33,784 bases of DNA, taken from a bacterium (GTDB lineage: Bacteria; Planctomycetota; JADGBV01). The DNA lies in NCBI GenBank assembly GCA_023261545.1, contig JAHFOS010000027.1, positions 1 to 33,784 on the forward strand, given 5' to 3'. A program made the translations under genes and the position numbers. Numbering within the stretch: position 1 is the stretch's first letter; every line of letters starts with the position of its first letter. The notes under the pieces are model-generated. The model was not told the DNA's origin, made no database searches, and worked only from the letters and a program-made list of their open reading frames with translations. Shown here one piece after another: positions 7,568 through 16,014 of this stretch.

Positions 7568-9157
7568 TCAGGCCTTCATCCATCCCGCGGTTTTGAGGTC
7601 GTCGCGCAGTGTCCCCAAGGCGGCGCCCCAGTCGCCATTGGACTGCTGGCGGTAGAGGGGGAAGTCCGGGAACCAGGGAGAGCGTTCCCAAGGGCCCACC
7701 CAGCGCCATTCGGCGGGGGCCGGGATCAGCACGCGGCAGACTTTTCCCAGCCCCGCGCGCATGTGCGTGCAGGTATTGCTGACGGCGATGTACTCGTCCA
7801 GCATATCGAGCAGAGCCAGCATGTGGTCGAGGTCATCGTGGAGGTCCGAGAAGTTATGGCAGGGCCGCCCCAGACCCGTGGCAAAGTCGCGCATATCCTC
7901 CGGGCGGGGATTGCGCTGCAAGCAGTACACCTCCGCCTCGATGCCCCGCAGGGCCTGGCCCAACAGCAGGGGCGGGACCACCTTGTGCAAGGCATTCATG
8001 TCGGCTATGCCGGCCTCCCACGTCACCCCGACGAGCCGACGGCCCCGGTGGTCTTGCGTACGGGACAGGATATCGCGCCGCCAGTCCTCGACGACCTTGA
8101 GAGCCAGGGGCGGGGGAATGAGTTCAGGTTGGGTGATTTCCAGCAGTCGCGGCAGGTCGCCGATGGGGATGGCGGCATCGTAGTTTCGCGGTGGGGTTTG
8201 CTCTGGGTAGAACCGGTCCATGCACGCGAGGCCGCCTATGATATTGCGGAGCTTGGCCTCCGGACACATGGACAATTGGGCGCCACGGGATTTGAGAATG
8301 GGGGCGAAGCGCAGGAAGAACAATTGGTCACCGAGGCCTTGCTCGCGGATCAGGAAAACGTGCTTGCCCGTCAGATCGCGCAGGAATTCCTTGGCGACGG
8401 GAAGGATGTTGATCGCGAGTACCCTGCTGCGGCGCAGGTCATAGTTTTCCCAGGCCCCGGCCAAATCTCCACGACTGCAGCAGATCCAGAGCATTCCGAC
8501 ATAAGCATTGGTGTCGTTGGAGTTCCAGGTCATGAGCTTGCGCACCCAGGTTTCCGCCCCAGCGACATCATTCGTTATGAAGCATGTGTAGGTGAGCTGG
8601 AGACAGGGATCCGGACGTGTCGGAAATCTCTCGCAGGTTCGCAGCAGGGCGGACTGCGCCTCAGTCACATCGAAAAGCTGCATGCAATTACGTCCGTAAT
8701 AGTAGAGAGCTGGAAAACGGTCGGGGAAAGACTGCGCGGCCCGCGCGAGCAGGGGCCGAGCTTCCTTGAACTGGCGCTCTTGAAAGAGAGCCAAGCCGTA
8801 GTACAGGCAAAATTCATCATCGCGAGCCTCGGGAGGAAAGCGCTCCAGGCAGGCTCGGGCCTCCTTGAACTTGTGCAGCAGGACCAGCCACTTGCAGAGG
8901 AACAGGGCTTTTTCGTGGTTCCCGCGCCGCGCTAAGAGGACGGCCTTGTCAGGGAACCCGGCGGGATCCCATTGGACCTGTTGGAGCATCTTCTGGCAGA
9001 GTTCCTTGGCTTGGCTCCATTCGCCCTGGTAAAACATTTCCAGAATTTTGTCGAAGGCCTGCCGGACCATATCCGCGGCGGAACTGGTTGGCACAATCGG
9101 GGCAGGGTCCATGGTCGGCAGTTTAGCCGTGGAATTGGAGTTCAAGAAATTAGGCAA
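7568..9157 (-). CDS. TPR-repeat protein with C-terminal glycosyltransferase-like domain
   Basis: This protein of up to 529 residues starts with ~240 residues of helical repeats (TPR-like, e.g. 'A..LC...L..VQWDP..FPDKAVLLARRG', 'YYGLALFQERQFKEARPLL'). A GT-B-type half follows. Its opening motif IREQGLGDQLFFLRF (269-283) and later VGVTWEAG are those of TPR-linked family 9/41-like glycosyltransferases, and the 'SDLHDDLDHMLALLDMLDEYIAVSNTCTHM' region carries the usual acceptor-side loop. Proteins of this build are frequent in flagellin and surface-glycan clusters. The first in-frame start is TTG at 9157; an ATG at 9112 (residue 16) is equally plausible, as neither has a good ribosome site. It is divergent from the acyl-ligase gene. 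Confidence 0.78.
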   Translation of the reverse strand: MPNFLNSNSTAKLPTMDPAPIVPTSSAADMVRQAFDKILEMFYQGEWSQAKELCQKMLQQVQWDPAGFPDKAVLLARRGNHEKALFLCKWLVLLHKFKEARACLERFPPEARDDEFCLYYGLALFQERQFKEARPLLARAAQSFPDRFPALYYYGRNCMQLFDVTEAQSALLRTCERFPTRPDPCLQLTYTCFITNDVAGAETWVRKLMTWNSNDTNAYVGMLWICCSRGDLAGAWENYDLRRSRVLAINILPVAKEFLRDLTGKHVFLIREQGLGDQLFFLRFAPILKSRGAQLSMCPEAKLRNIIGGLACMDRFYPEQTPPRNYDAAIPIGDLPRLLEITQPELIPPPLALKVVEDWRRDILSRTQDHRGRRLVGVTWEAGIADMNALHKVVPPLLLGQALRGIEAEVYCLQRNPRPEDMRDFATGLGRPCHNFSDLHDDLDHMLALLDMLDEYIAVSNTCTHMRAGLGKVCRVLIPAPAEWRWVGPWERSPWFPDFPLYRQQSNGDWGAALGTLRDDLKTAGWMKA

Positions 9158-9221
9158 CGGCTTAGATCCACTATTATCATGGTGAGATCCATTGGGACAC
9201 CCTGGAGAGAGGAGCCGTGCA

Positions 9222-9262
9222 GGCTTGTTCTAGATCTCGATTCATTAGAATCAGAGCAAGCC
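9222..9262 (+). promoter_or_regulatory. Inverted repeat ending at the acyl-ligase start codon
   Basis: GGCTTGTTCT (9222-9231) and AGAGCAAGCC (9253-9262) can pair over 10 bp, with one G-U pair in RNA, and the second arm ends 1 bp before the GTG start. It could be an operator in the divergent promoter region or a hairpin that masks translation initiation. No homologous element is recognised. Confidence 0.3.
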
Positions 9263-9263
9263 A

Positions 9264-12200
9264 GTGCTCCCAGTCTCGAATATAAGTGGTCCCGTGAGGC
9301 CCGATCTTGGCTGCGGAGACAAGGTTCCTCCCGGCACTATCAATGTTTCGGCGCCGGTGGTCGAGCGCATCCTCGGTCACGCGGCGCGTTGCGATGGCGC
9401 TCCCTTCCTGACCCTGATGGGACGTGACCAGCGTGAAACAAGGCTTACCCTTGCCCAGTTAGTGGCGCGCGCTCAGGAGTGGGCTCACCGCTACGCGCAA
9501 GCTGGTCTCCGCCCGGGCGACAAAGTCGTCGTCATCCTCGATCATGGCGAAGCGCTGTACACGAGTTACCTCGGTGCCTTGCTGGGCGGATATTGCCCGG
9601 CGTATTTCGCGCAGCCATCCGAAAAAATAGACGCGGCCTGCTATCGCGCATCCGTTCAGGTGCTGCTTCAGGTGATCGGCGGCGATTTCGTGGTGAGCAG
9701 CCGCGAGATATTCGGGCGGCTCGACCTCAAGGTGCCGCGCGGACTCTTCGATGACGGCGCAAGGTTCCATGGGACCGAAAACTTGCCGAGGGTGTCCGCG
9801 CCGGCTCCGGAAGCTCCGCTGTTCCTGCAGTTTTCTTCTGGGACGACCGGGTTGAAGAAATGCGTGGCGGTACGGGCTGACGACTTGCTATGGCAGGTGG
9901 ATGCTTATGCCGAACGGCTGCAAGCAGGCGAGGGCGACCGCATGGCAAGCTGGCTTCCCCTGTATCACGACATGGGACTCATCGCCTGCTTTTTCCTGCC
10001 GTTGTTGCGGCGCATTCCCGTTGTCGCCATGTCTCCTTTCGACTGGGTGAAGGCCCCGGGGATGTTGCTCGATGCGATGACGCGGCATCGCGCCACGCTG
10101 GTGTGGTTGCCGAATTTTGCGTTTAATTTCCTTGCGGCACGCGCTGTCTCCCACGGCGGGCCGCGCTGGGATCTGTCCAGCCTGCGAGCGGTGGTCAATT
10201 GCTCGGAACCCGTTCTTGACCAGAGTCACAAGGTCTTCACCAGCCGCTTCGGCGAATTCGGCCTGCGTGCCGACGCGATCACCACGTGTTACGCCATGGC
10301 CGAAAATACGTTCGCGGTCACTTCGAGCCGTCCCGGCGCGCCATTGGTTCTGGAGTCCCTTGATCTGGCGGAGCTGTCGTCGGGCAGGAACGTCATGCCA
10401 CGCGCCGAGGGCGAGACGGGCGTCCGGACCGTGGTCGGTTCAGGCACGGCGTTGCCGGGAGTCAAGGTCGCTATCCTGGATGAAAGCGGGAGAGAGCTTC
10501 CGGAAGGTCACGCGGGCGAGATCGCGGTCGCATCCCCGAGCCTATTCTCTGGCTACTATGGCCAGCGCGCGGATTCCGAAGATGCCTTGCGGGGCGGACG
10601 ATTCCCCACCGGCGATTTCGGCTACCTGCGCAACGGCGAGCTGTTCGTGATCGGCCGGATCAAGGACACCATCATTGTGGGCGGGCGCAACATCTTTCCG
10701 CAGGACGTGGAGGCGATTGTCAGCGAAACCGTTGGAGCGATACCGGGTCGCTGCGTCGCCATCGGCGTGGACGACTTGGCGCTGGGGACCCAGTCGCTGG
10801 TCGTGATTGCCGAGACGCATGGGGACCAACCTGGCGCGCGGAGGGAACTGCGCAGGCGCATCCGCAAGGCCATTGTGGACCAGATGGATATTGTCCCATC
10901 CGACGTGGTGCTGGCCAAACATATGTGGCTGCGGAAAGCGACTTCAGGAAAACCTGCGCGGGCGCTGAACCGCCAGCGCTACCTGGACGCTAAAAATCTT
11001 GACCTGGATGGCGGCGGCCCACAACCCGCGGCACAAGGCGGCGGGGGGCTCATCGAGGCCGTCCGGGCCTGCGTGGTCAAGGCCATCAATTTGGACGGGG
11101 ATCGTGCCAATCCCGAATTCGGCGACGACGATGATCTGCAGCGTGAAGGCGTGCTGGATTCGTTTTCCCTGGTGGGCCTGCAACTGGCCCTTGAGGATCA
11201 TTTTGGCGTTGCGGCGGTGCGCTTGATACGCGAGCGCCCCGAGGTCTATCGCAGCGTGCATGCCATGGCTGCCGTCCTGGCGCCGCTGGCCATGCATCCC
11301 GAGGGACTCCCTGACGCGGCATTTGTGCCACCGACTCGGCCGGAAGGAAGCCGCCGAAACGTGACGGACGATCTGGCGCCACAATTGCGTGACGGTGAAT
11401 CCCAGCCCTACGAATGGGTCGCTTACCTGATGCGGCGGGCCGCTCCTGGTTTTCAATCCGCCACCCTCAACTCTGACGAGCATGGATTCCGCCATACCTA
11501 CCGGGATGGCCGGCTGCTGACTTTTCGGGAATTTTCTGGGTCCAGCCGGCCGCGGGCGATTGTGCTTGGCAACAGCTTTGCTTATGGCATCGGCACGACC
11601 CACGACGCGAAGACCTTCACCAGTTGTCTGAACACGCTGGAAGGGAGCCGTGCTTACCTCTGGTACAATTTTTCGCAGCGGGCGTCAGTGATCCGGCAGG
11701 AGCGACTGGCCTTTGAGCTGTACGCGCAGGCCATTCCGGAGCTGGTGTTGTGGGTCACCGGGATCAACAACCTCATCAGCCTGATCGTGGGCGAGGGGAG
11801 GCCTGATAACCCAGCGCCGTTCGTTGGCGAGCGGTATTTCGCCAGCCGCATGATGCCGGACCGCCGCTACGGGCGGGCCAGCAGTTTCGCGGAACGCTAT
11901 CGCGCGATGCTGGAGCAGATGGAAATGGACCTCTCCACGCTTGCTTTGCGGCTGTCGGGTCAAGGGCGTCTGCTGTTCTGCCTGCAACCATCGGCATCCT
12001 GGATTGAAAAGAAGTTCACGGCGGAGGAGGAAGAACTCATCTCCAGGTTCGATGCGACAAGCGCGACCCTGCGGAAAGCGCATGCCCCGCGGGTCCTGCG
12101 GCCCTTGTATTCACGCTTCAGCTCCGACGCGGCGGCGATCTGCGAGCGCTGGAACGTGGCCTACCTCGATTGCAACCAGGACCCGCGCCTGCGAGAACAC

Positions 12201-12296
12201 AACTGGCTGTTCATAGATCGTGCTCACATGACCGATGCGGGGCACGCGTTGACGGCGGAAATGACCGTGGAATGGCTGCGCGGCCGGCGGGGCTGA
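9264..12296 (+). CDS. Fused fatty-acyl-AMP ligase, acyl carrier and SGNH hydrolase-like protein
   Basis: The 1010-residue product has three domains. Residues ~10-560 are an adenylate-forming enzyme of the fatty-acyl-AMP ligase type: P-loop FSSGTTGLKK (190-199), WLPLYHDMGLI, and the C-terminal hinge GRIKDTIIVGGRNIFP (~463). Residues ~590-670 form an acyl carrier domain with the phosphopantetheine serine in LDSF (S633). Residues ~690-1010 look like an SGNH hydrolase: block I as GNSFAYGIG (S771), VTGINNL resembling block III, and a D985xxH988 pair in DRAHMTDAGH. The expected chemistry is activating a fatty acid, loading it on the built-in carrier, and transferring it to, or releasing it near, a glycan or lipid. 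The GTG at 9264 is weakly supported; GTG at 9294 is an alternative. Confidence 0.85.
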   Translation: MLPVSNISGPVRPDLGCGDKVPPGTINVSAPVVERILGHAARCDGAPFLTLMGRDQRETRLTLAQLVARAQEWAHRYAQAGLRPGDKVVVILDHGEALYTSYLGALLGGYCPAYFAQPSEKIDAACYRASVQVLLQVIGGDFVVSSREIFGRLDLKVPRGLFDDGARFHGTENLPRVSAPAPEAPLFLQFSSGTTGLKKCVAVRADDLLWQVDAYAERLQAGEGDRMASWLPLYHDMGLIACFFLPLLRRIPVVAMSPFDWVKAPGMLLDAMTRHRATLVWLPNFAFNFLAARAVSHGGPRWDLSSLRAVVNCSEPVLDQSHKVFTSRFGEFGLRADAITTCYAMAENTFAVTSSRPGAPLVLESLDLAELSSGRNVMPRAEGETGVRTVVGSGTALPGVKVAILDESGRELPEGHAGEIAVASPSLFSGYYGQRADSEDALRGGRFPTGDFGYLRNGELFVIGRIKDTIIVGGRNIFPQDVEAIVSETVGAIPGRCVAIGVDDLALGTQSLVVIAETHGDQPGARRELRRRIRKAIVDQMDIVPSDVVLAKHMWLRKATSGKPARALNRQRYLDAKNLDLDGGGPQPAAQGGGGLIEAVRACVVKAINLDGDRANPEFGDDDDLQREGVLDSFSLVGLQLALEDHFGVAAVRLIRERPEVYRSVHAMAAVLAPLAMHPEGLPDAAFVPPTRPEGSRRNVTDDLAPQLRDGESQPYEWVAYLMRRAAPGFQSATLNSDEHGFRHTYRDGRLLTFREFSGSSRPRAIVLGNSFAYGIGTTHDAKTFTSCLNTLEGSRAYLWYNFSQRASVIRQERLAFELYAQAIPELVLWVTGINNLISLIVGEGRPDNPAPFVGERYFASRMMPDRRYGRASSFAERYRAMLEQMEMDLSTLALRLSGQGRLLFCLQPSASWIEKKFTAEEEELISRFDATSATLRKAHAPRVLRPLYSRFSSDAAAICERWNVAYLDCNQDPRLREHNWLFIDRAHMTDAGHALTAEMTVEWLRGRRG

Positions 12297-12359
12297 CCTG
12301 CGTGGTGGGGATTTTTCCGACGGATTCAGGATCCTTCCGTTGGATTGGGTTTGCGTGTC

Positions 12360-13229
12360 TCAAAATTTTAGCAATCTGACATTATTGATCAGCAAACGCC
12401 GATCCACACCCTCGTGTGTCACGGGTTCGACGCCGTGGAACGAGCGCCCGCTTTTGACGAACATCATGAGCCGATTGGGTAGGAAAGCCACGGTCCCGGT
12501 GCGGATGAAATCGCCGAAATCGTAATGAGGTCCACCGCGGCACTCGAAGTTCGGGTCCTTGCTTCGATAAAGAGAAGTTCCGAGATCGCGGTCACGGTCG
12601 TCTTCTGGCAAATAAAACAGGAAGGAGATCAGCCGGTGAGGCGCATCCGAATGGGGACCGATGGCGAATCCGGACCGATCGCTGACCAGCAAGGCATCGC
12701 TGCGGACCAGGACCTCGCCCGACGCCCCGAAGAGCGCCGCCAGCCGATCCTCGCAGAATGGCAGAAATTTACTGACGGCGGCCCTGATGAAGTGCTCCGA
12801 GTACAACCAGGCCGCGCATTCCACCCAGAAGGCTTTGCGTGTCTTGTCGAGCTTGGTGAAGTGCTCGTCGTTGAAAAGCAGGACCTTTCGCTCTTTGTAG
12901 GTACCACGCGTCCGCCCGGTCTCACTGAGGGGAGTTAGGAAGGGCTCCGGCGGAAAATGACGCCGTATTTCATGGTAATATTCCCTTGGGAATATATCGT
13001 CAATGACGACATGCGCGAAGGGATCGCCGTTGACTTCGGACGCCGCGATTTTAGACGACACATGATCGAAGGCCACTTGTGCGGTTGGCGATAGTGTAGA
13101 TGGGATCGGTGTGGTTTCGAATCCCCGCGTCACGACGATGCGATTGAGAGACATGCGGTCGAATATTAACCCGGAATTCCCCTTCGTCCACTCGAAAAAC
13201 CCCTTATAAATCGCGGGGTCGCGGGTCAT
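12360..13229 (-). CDS. 2-oxoglutarate/Fe(II) oxygenase, prolyl-hydroxylase-like
   Basis: The ~289-residue protein has the double-stranded beta-helix signature of 2OG-Fe(II) oxygenases. The iron ligands are H193 and D195 in GPHSDAPHR and H265 in SFHGVEP, and an Arg (R277 or R278) lies 12-13 residues later for 2-oxoglutarate. The HVVIDDIFP segment near residue 75 is the usual opening of this subgroup. Such enzymes in polysaccharide loci hydroxylate sugars, lipids or protein side chains; the substrate here is unknown. Starts at 13229 (ATG) or 13154 (ATG) are both possible, as neither has a clear ribosome site. The conserved part begins after the second. The gene is convergent with the acyl-ligase gene, with only 63 bp between them. 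Confidence 0.8.
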   Translation of the reverse strand: MTRDPAIYKGFFEWTKGNSGLIFDRMSLNRIVVTRGFETTPIPSTLSPTAQVAFDHVSSKIAASEVNGDPFAHVVIDDIFPREYYHEIRRHFPPEPFLTPLSETGRTRGTYKERKVLLFNDEHFTKLDKTRKAFWVECAAWLYSEHFIRAAVSKFLPFCEDRLAALFGASGEVLVRSDALLVSDRSGFAIGPHSDAPHRLISFLFYLPEDDRDRDLGTSLYRSKDPNFECRGGPHYDFGDFIRTGTVAFLPNRLMMFVKSGRSFHGVEPVTHEGVDRRLLINNVRLLKF

Positions 13230-13318
13230 TTTGTGTGTTCGGTACTGTCCACAGCGCGATCTTGAGTTTGAGCAGGCGGAAGGCTTCGTTCTGGAGGGGT
13301 GTCGGTGGAGCGCTTGTG

Positions 13319-13332
13319 AAAGGAGGTGATCC
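13319..13332 (-). other. 14-bp match to the 16S rRNA 3' end
   Basis: Read on the minus strand, this stretch is GGATCACCTCCTTT, the conserved 3' terminus of bacterial 16S rRNA including the anti-Shine-Dalgarno core. It lies directly behind the stop of the DUF4143 ATPase gene. The flanks do not resemble 16S rRNA. No start codon sits at a usable distance on the plus strand, where it would be a perfect ribosome site. Confidence 0.4.
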
Positions 13333-13333
13333 C

Positions 13334-14692
13334 CTAGCTTTCGACATCGGAGCTTGTTGCATGGACAGTAGGCGCCGATGGAGGATTCCATTGCAGATAT
13401 AAGGGAAGGAAACGTATCCTCTGCTCTGGCATGTCTGCCACGTTGGCTGAGGACAACACCAGACCTGTTTTGCAGTCCGCGTGCTCTGCAAGGTACTGGT
13501 GGAGGCTGCGGAGCTTTCCCGCGGGCCCGCTTTTAACCTCCAGCGGCGTGATGGGGCCGTCGGCCTCGGCGATGACGTAATCCACCTCGGCGGAACTGTT
13601 GCGTTGTGCGCGCGCCCAGTAGTACAGATGGCCGTTTTCTGATCCGCCTCGCTGGGCCAGCAGTTCTTGGCCGACGAACTGCTCCGCCAGCGCCCCTTCG
13701 AAGGTTTTCATGAGGTCGGTGGATCCCAGCACCTCCCTGGCGGAGATCCCGCAGAGGTGCTGCATCATGCCGATGTCGAGGAAGATGCTTTTAAAAGTCT
13801 TTTCCGTGGCACCAGCCATGAGCGGCAAACCCTGAGCGGACGATGCGGACACCTTATGGGCGACCTGCGACCGGAAGAGCATCCCCAAGGCGTTCTTGAT
13901 GGTTTCGACCCTCTTCTCCGGATACAGGGCCGTGTATTTGATCTGCCGGCCCACCTGGCGGGGCAAACTTTCGAAGATATGTTCCAAGACCCCGCGCTCA
14001 ATCCGCGTTCCGTACTTCGTCAGCCCATCCAGATAGGACTGGCTGAGGGCCGCATGAACGCGCCCCGCCTCCACCATGGATCCGCTCTCCACGTAGGCAG
14101 CGACGGCTTCCGGCATCCCACCGACCAGGAAGTATTCTCGGAGTTTTTCCAGAAACTTCTCGTGGATGGACGCCGCCAGCGGTTGGCGCGCTTCGCGGTT
14201 CGGCAGGTGCTCGACGAGGATGTCCTGGCCCAGGGCGCCCAGGAATTCGCGAAAACTCATGGGATAGAGCCATGCGAACTCTACGCGGCCGACGGGAAAC
14301 GAAGTGGGTGCCACCGCAAGTTCCAGCAAGGATCCCGCGGCGATGACGTGGAGCTCGGGGACTTGCTCATAAAGGTAGCGGAGCGCCACCAGGGCCCGCT
14401 CGCAGGCCTGAATTTCGTCGAGGAAGAGCAGCGTCCTCCCCGGATGGATGCGCTGCCCGGTCTCGACCTCCAGCCGGCGGATGAGACCGGGCGCGTCGAG
14501 ACTTCCCTCAAAGGCCCGCCGCAGCGCGGGGTCCCGCTCGAAGTCACAAACAATCACTTCCGCGAACTCCTTACGGCCAAAACTCAGAACCGTATAGGTT
14601 TTTCCAACTTGGCGCGCTCCCCGCAAGATCAGGGGCTTGCGACGCGAATGGACTTTCCAGTGTGAAAGCCAGGATTCAAGATGGCGAATCAT
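13334..14692 (-). CDS. AAA-type ATPase with DUF4143 domain
   Basis: The 452-residue protein is a standard AAA_14/DUF4143 ATPase. The Walker A motif is GARQVGKT (25-32), Walker B is LLFLDEIQ (88-95), and the sensor-like AAGSLLELA follows. The motif 'EFAWLYPMSFREFL' is characteristic of the family. The C-terminal DUF4143 part has a nuclease-like fold with 'AEVDYVIAEADGPITPLEVKSG' (D, then E-x-K). These genes are very common, patchily distributed and often found near mobile or defence DNA; the biological role is not settled. The ATG at 14692 sits behind an AT-rich patch containing a TATAAT on the minus strand (14715-14710). The gene separates two glycan genes and is probably an insertion in the cluster. 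Confidence 0.9.
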   Translation of the reverse strand: MIRHLESWLSHWKVHSRRKPLILRGARQVGKTYTVLSFGRKEFAEVIVCDFERDPALRRAFEGSLDAPGLIRRLEVETGQRIHPGRTLLFLDEIQACERALVALRYLYEQVPELHVIAAGSLLELAVAPTSFPVGRVEFAWLYPMSFREFLGALGQDILVEHLPNREARQPLAASIHEKFLEKLREYFLVGGMPEAVAAYVESGSMVEAGRVHAALSQSYLDGLTKYGTRIERGVLEHIFESLPRQVGRQIKYTALYPEKRVETIKNALGMLFRSQVAHKVSASSAQGLPLMAGATEKTFKSIFLDIGMMQHLCGISAREVLGSTDLMKTFEGALAEQFVGQELLAQRGGSENGHLYYWARAQRNSSAEVDYVIAEADGPITPLEVKSGPAGKLRSLHQYLAEHADCKTGLVLSSANVADMPEQRIRFLPLYLQWNPPSAPTVHATSSDVES

Positions 14693-15070
14693 GTAAAATT
14701 ACCACCATAATTATACGTTGATATAGTAATAATCCAGTGCAAATAATTGTTGGAACTTCATCGCCACCCGAAGTACGTCGGCAAGTGAACTTTACTCCGG
14801 CCAGGAAATCAAGAACGGGTTGCTGCGTTTCTCCAGCTACGGCTGCCGCTGCTGTGGAACTGCCTGCGTCATCCGCGTGAATAAATCCTTATTCACTTTA
14901 GCCTTCCACCACAATGCCAAATGCGAAAATCCTCTTGCACGCGGAGACGTGGAGACGCGGAAAGCGCGGAGAAGAAAGGCAAGCCGAAAGAGTCGAAACA
15001 CTTTGCCAAGATGCGATGGATTTTTCCGGTAGGGGACTACGGTGCAAGCGCATTATCGCCGGGACGGAAT
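14693..15070. other. Gene-free stretch with repeat copy
   Basis: This gap separates two divergent genes. The first ~70 bp are AT-rich and probably hold the ATPase promoter. The second half is repeat copy 1. Open frames running through it are repeat translations rich in Arg and Glu, not proteins. Confidence 0.6.
14872..15030 (+). repeat. Dispersed palindromic repeat, copy 1
   Basis: The left arm is reduced (CCGCGTGAATAAATCC). The right arm with TTGCACGCGGAGAC, the GCGGAGAAG segment and the terminal CTTTGCCAAGATGCGATGGA are well kept. The same segments in the same order occur at four other places in the window. Confidence 0.75.
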
Positions 15071-15775
15071 ATGTTGCGCGTCTTCATCGGTTGGGACTCC
15101 CGCTACCCCGAATTGTCCGATGTGTTGAGCTACAGCCTGCGCAAGCACGCCAGCATTCCGCTCTCCATCAGCTACCTCAAGCTGGCCGAGCTGGGACTGC
15201 ACCGCCCCAATGACCCCCTGGCCTCCACGGAATTCACCTACACGCGCTTTCTCGTTCCCTGGCTGTGCAATTACGAGGGGGTGGCTGTTTTCATGGACAA
15301 CGACATGGTGTGCCTGGGAGACATCAAGGAGTTGGCCGAATTGGACATGGATCCCTATGCCTTACGGGTGGTTAAACACGACTACCGTCCGACGAACAAA
15401 ACCAAGATGTACGGCTGCCCCCAGACGGTCTATCCGCGCAAAAACTGGTCGAGCCTGATGATCATGAATTGCGCCAGGTTGCGCCTGTGGAGCAAACAGG
15501 TCGTGGACACCCAGAGCGGCGCCTACTTGCACCGCTTCCAGGACATCCCAGATGAGCTTATGGGTGACATTTCTCCAGCATGGAACGCCCTGGACTGGAT
15601 GGACAGAGGCACTCGCCTCATCCATTACACCAATGGCGGCCCCTGGTTCGAGCGCTACCGCGACCACCCTTATGGCCAGGTCTGGTTCAAGATGAGGGAC
15701 GAATGGAGGGCCGGCCTTCCGGGCGCTGCGGACGGTCCCGTTGCGGACCCCGTACGTCAGCCTGGTGTTCATTAG
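15071..15775 (+). CDS. GT8-like glycosyltransferase
   Basis: This protein of ~234 residues begins MLRVFIGWDSR, a typical start for small family-8-like transferases. It has the metal/nucleotide-binding DND triad at 76-78 in VAVFMDNDMVCLGDI, and a late HYTNGGPWFERY segment resembling the family's H-x-x-G-x-x-KPW motif. The donor is probably a UDP-sugar, with Mn2+ bound by the DxD. The ATG at 15071 has a GGGACGGA ribosome site close upstream. The frame stays open further upstream, but that part is repeat sequence, so this start is preferred. The last ~15 residues are low-complexity and may be an extension through lost stop signals. The acceptor is unknown. Confidence 0.78.
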   Translation: MLRVFIGWDSRYPELSDVLSYSLRKHASIPLSISYLKLAELGLHRPNDPLASTEFTYTRFLVPWLCNYEGVAVFMDNDMVCLGDIKELAELDMDPYALRVVKHDYRPTNKTKMYGCPQTVYPRKNWSSLMIMNCARLRLWSKQVVDTQSGAYLHRFQDIPDELMGDISPAWNALDWMDRGTRLIHYTNGGPWFERYRDHPYGQVWFKMRDEWRAGLPGAADGPVADPVRQPGVH

Positions 15776-15790
15776 TCCACGATGATTCAT

Positions 15791-15997
15791 ATCTATCGCA
15801 TCTTGGCAAGGGTTCCAGGATCTTCAGGTTTTCCTGTATTCTCCGCGCTTCCCGCGTCTCCGCGTGCAAGAAAATTTCTGCGTTCAGCAATGGTGTGAAA
15901 AATGAAAAAGAAGACGGGGATTTATTCACGCGGAGACGCGGAGAACGCGGAGGGGAAAGCGGCTGTTGACGACTTTTTTGGTTCCGGCTGCCGGGTT
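15791..15997 (-). repeat. Dispersed palindromic repeat, copy 2 (inverted)
   Basis: This is the most complete copy and the only one on the minus strand. Reading the minus strand it opens with CCCGGCAGCCGGAACC, then AAAAAAGTCGTCAAC. Two facing arms of CCGCG/CGCGG units flank a ~60-bp AT-rich centre, and the copy ends in CCTTGCCAAGATGCGAT. It fills nearly the whole gap before the GSCFA gene. Confidence 0.8.
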
Positions 15998-16014
15998 AGC
16001 GTTGGAGCCCCACG

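Noticed and set aside
7499-8935. Plus-strand open frame opposite the TPR-glycosyltransferase
   Set aside because: The minus strand carries clear TPR and glycosyltransferase motifs; this frame shows none.
12311-12343. Terminator between the convergent acyl-ligase and oxygenase genes
   Set aside because: CCGACGGA and TCCGTTGG can pair, but the T-run lies before the hairpin on the plus strand and reads as A on the minus strand, so neither transcript would terminate there.
13319-13352. Perfect Shine-Dalgarno for an unseen plus-strand gene
   Set aside because: AAAGGAGGTGATCC is ideal, but no start codon with an open frame follows at a usable distance.
14921-15070. N-terminal extension of the GT8-like gene
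   Set aside because: The added residues translate the dispersed repeat (Arg/Glu-rich); the ATG at 15071 starts exactly at the family's N-terminal strand.
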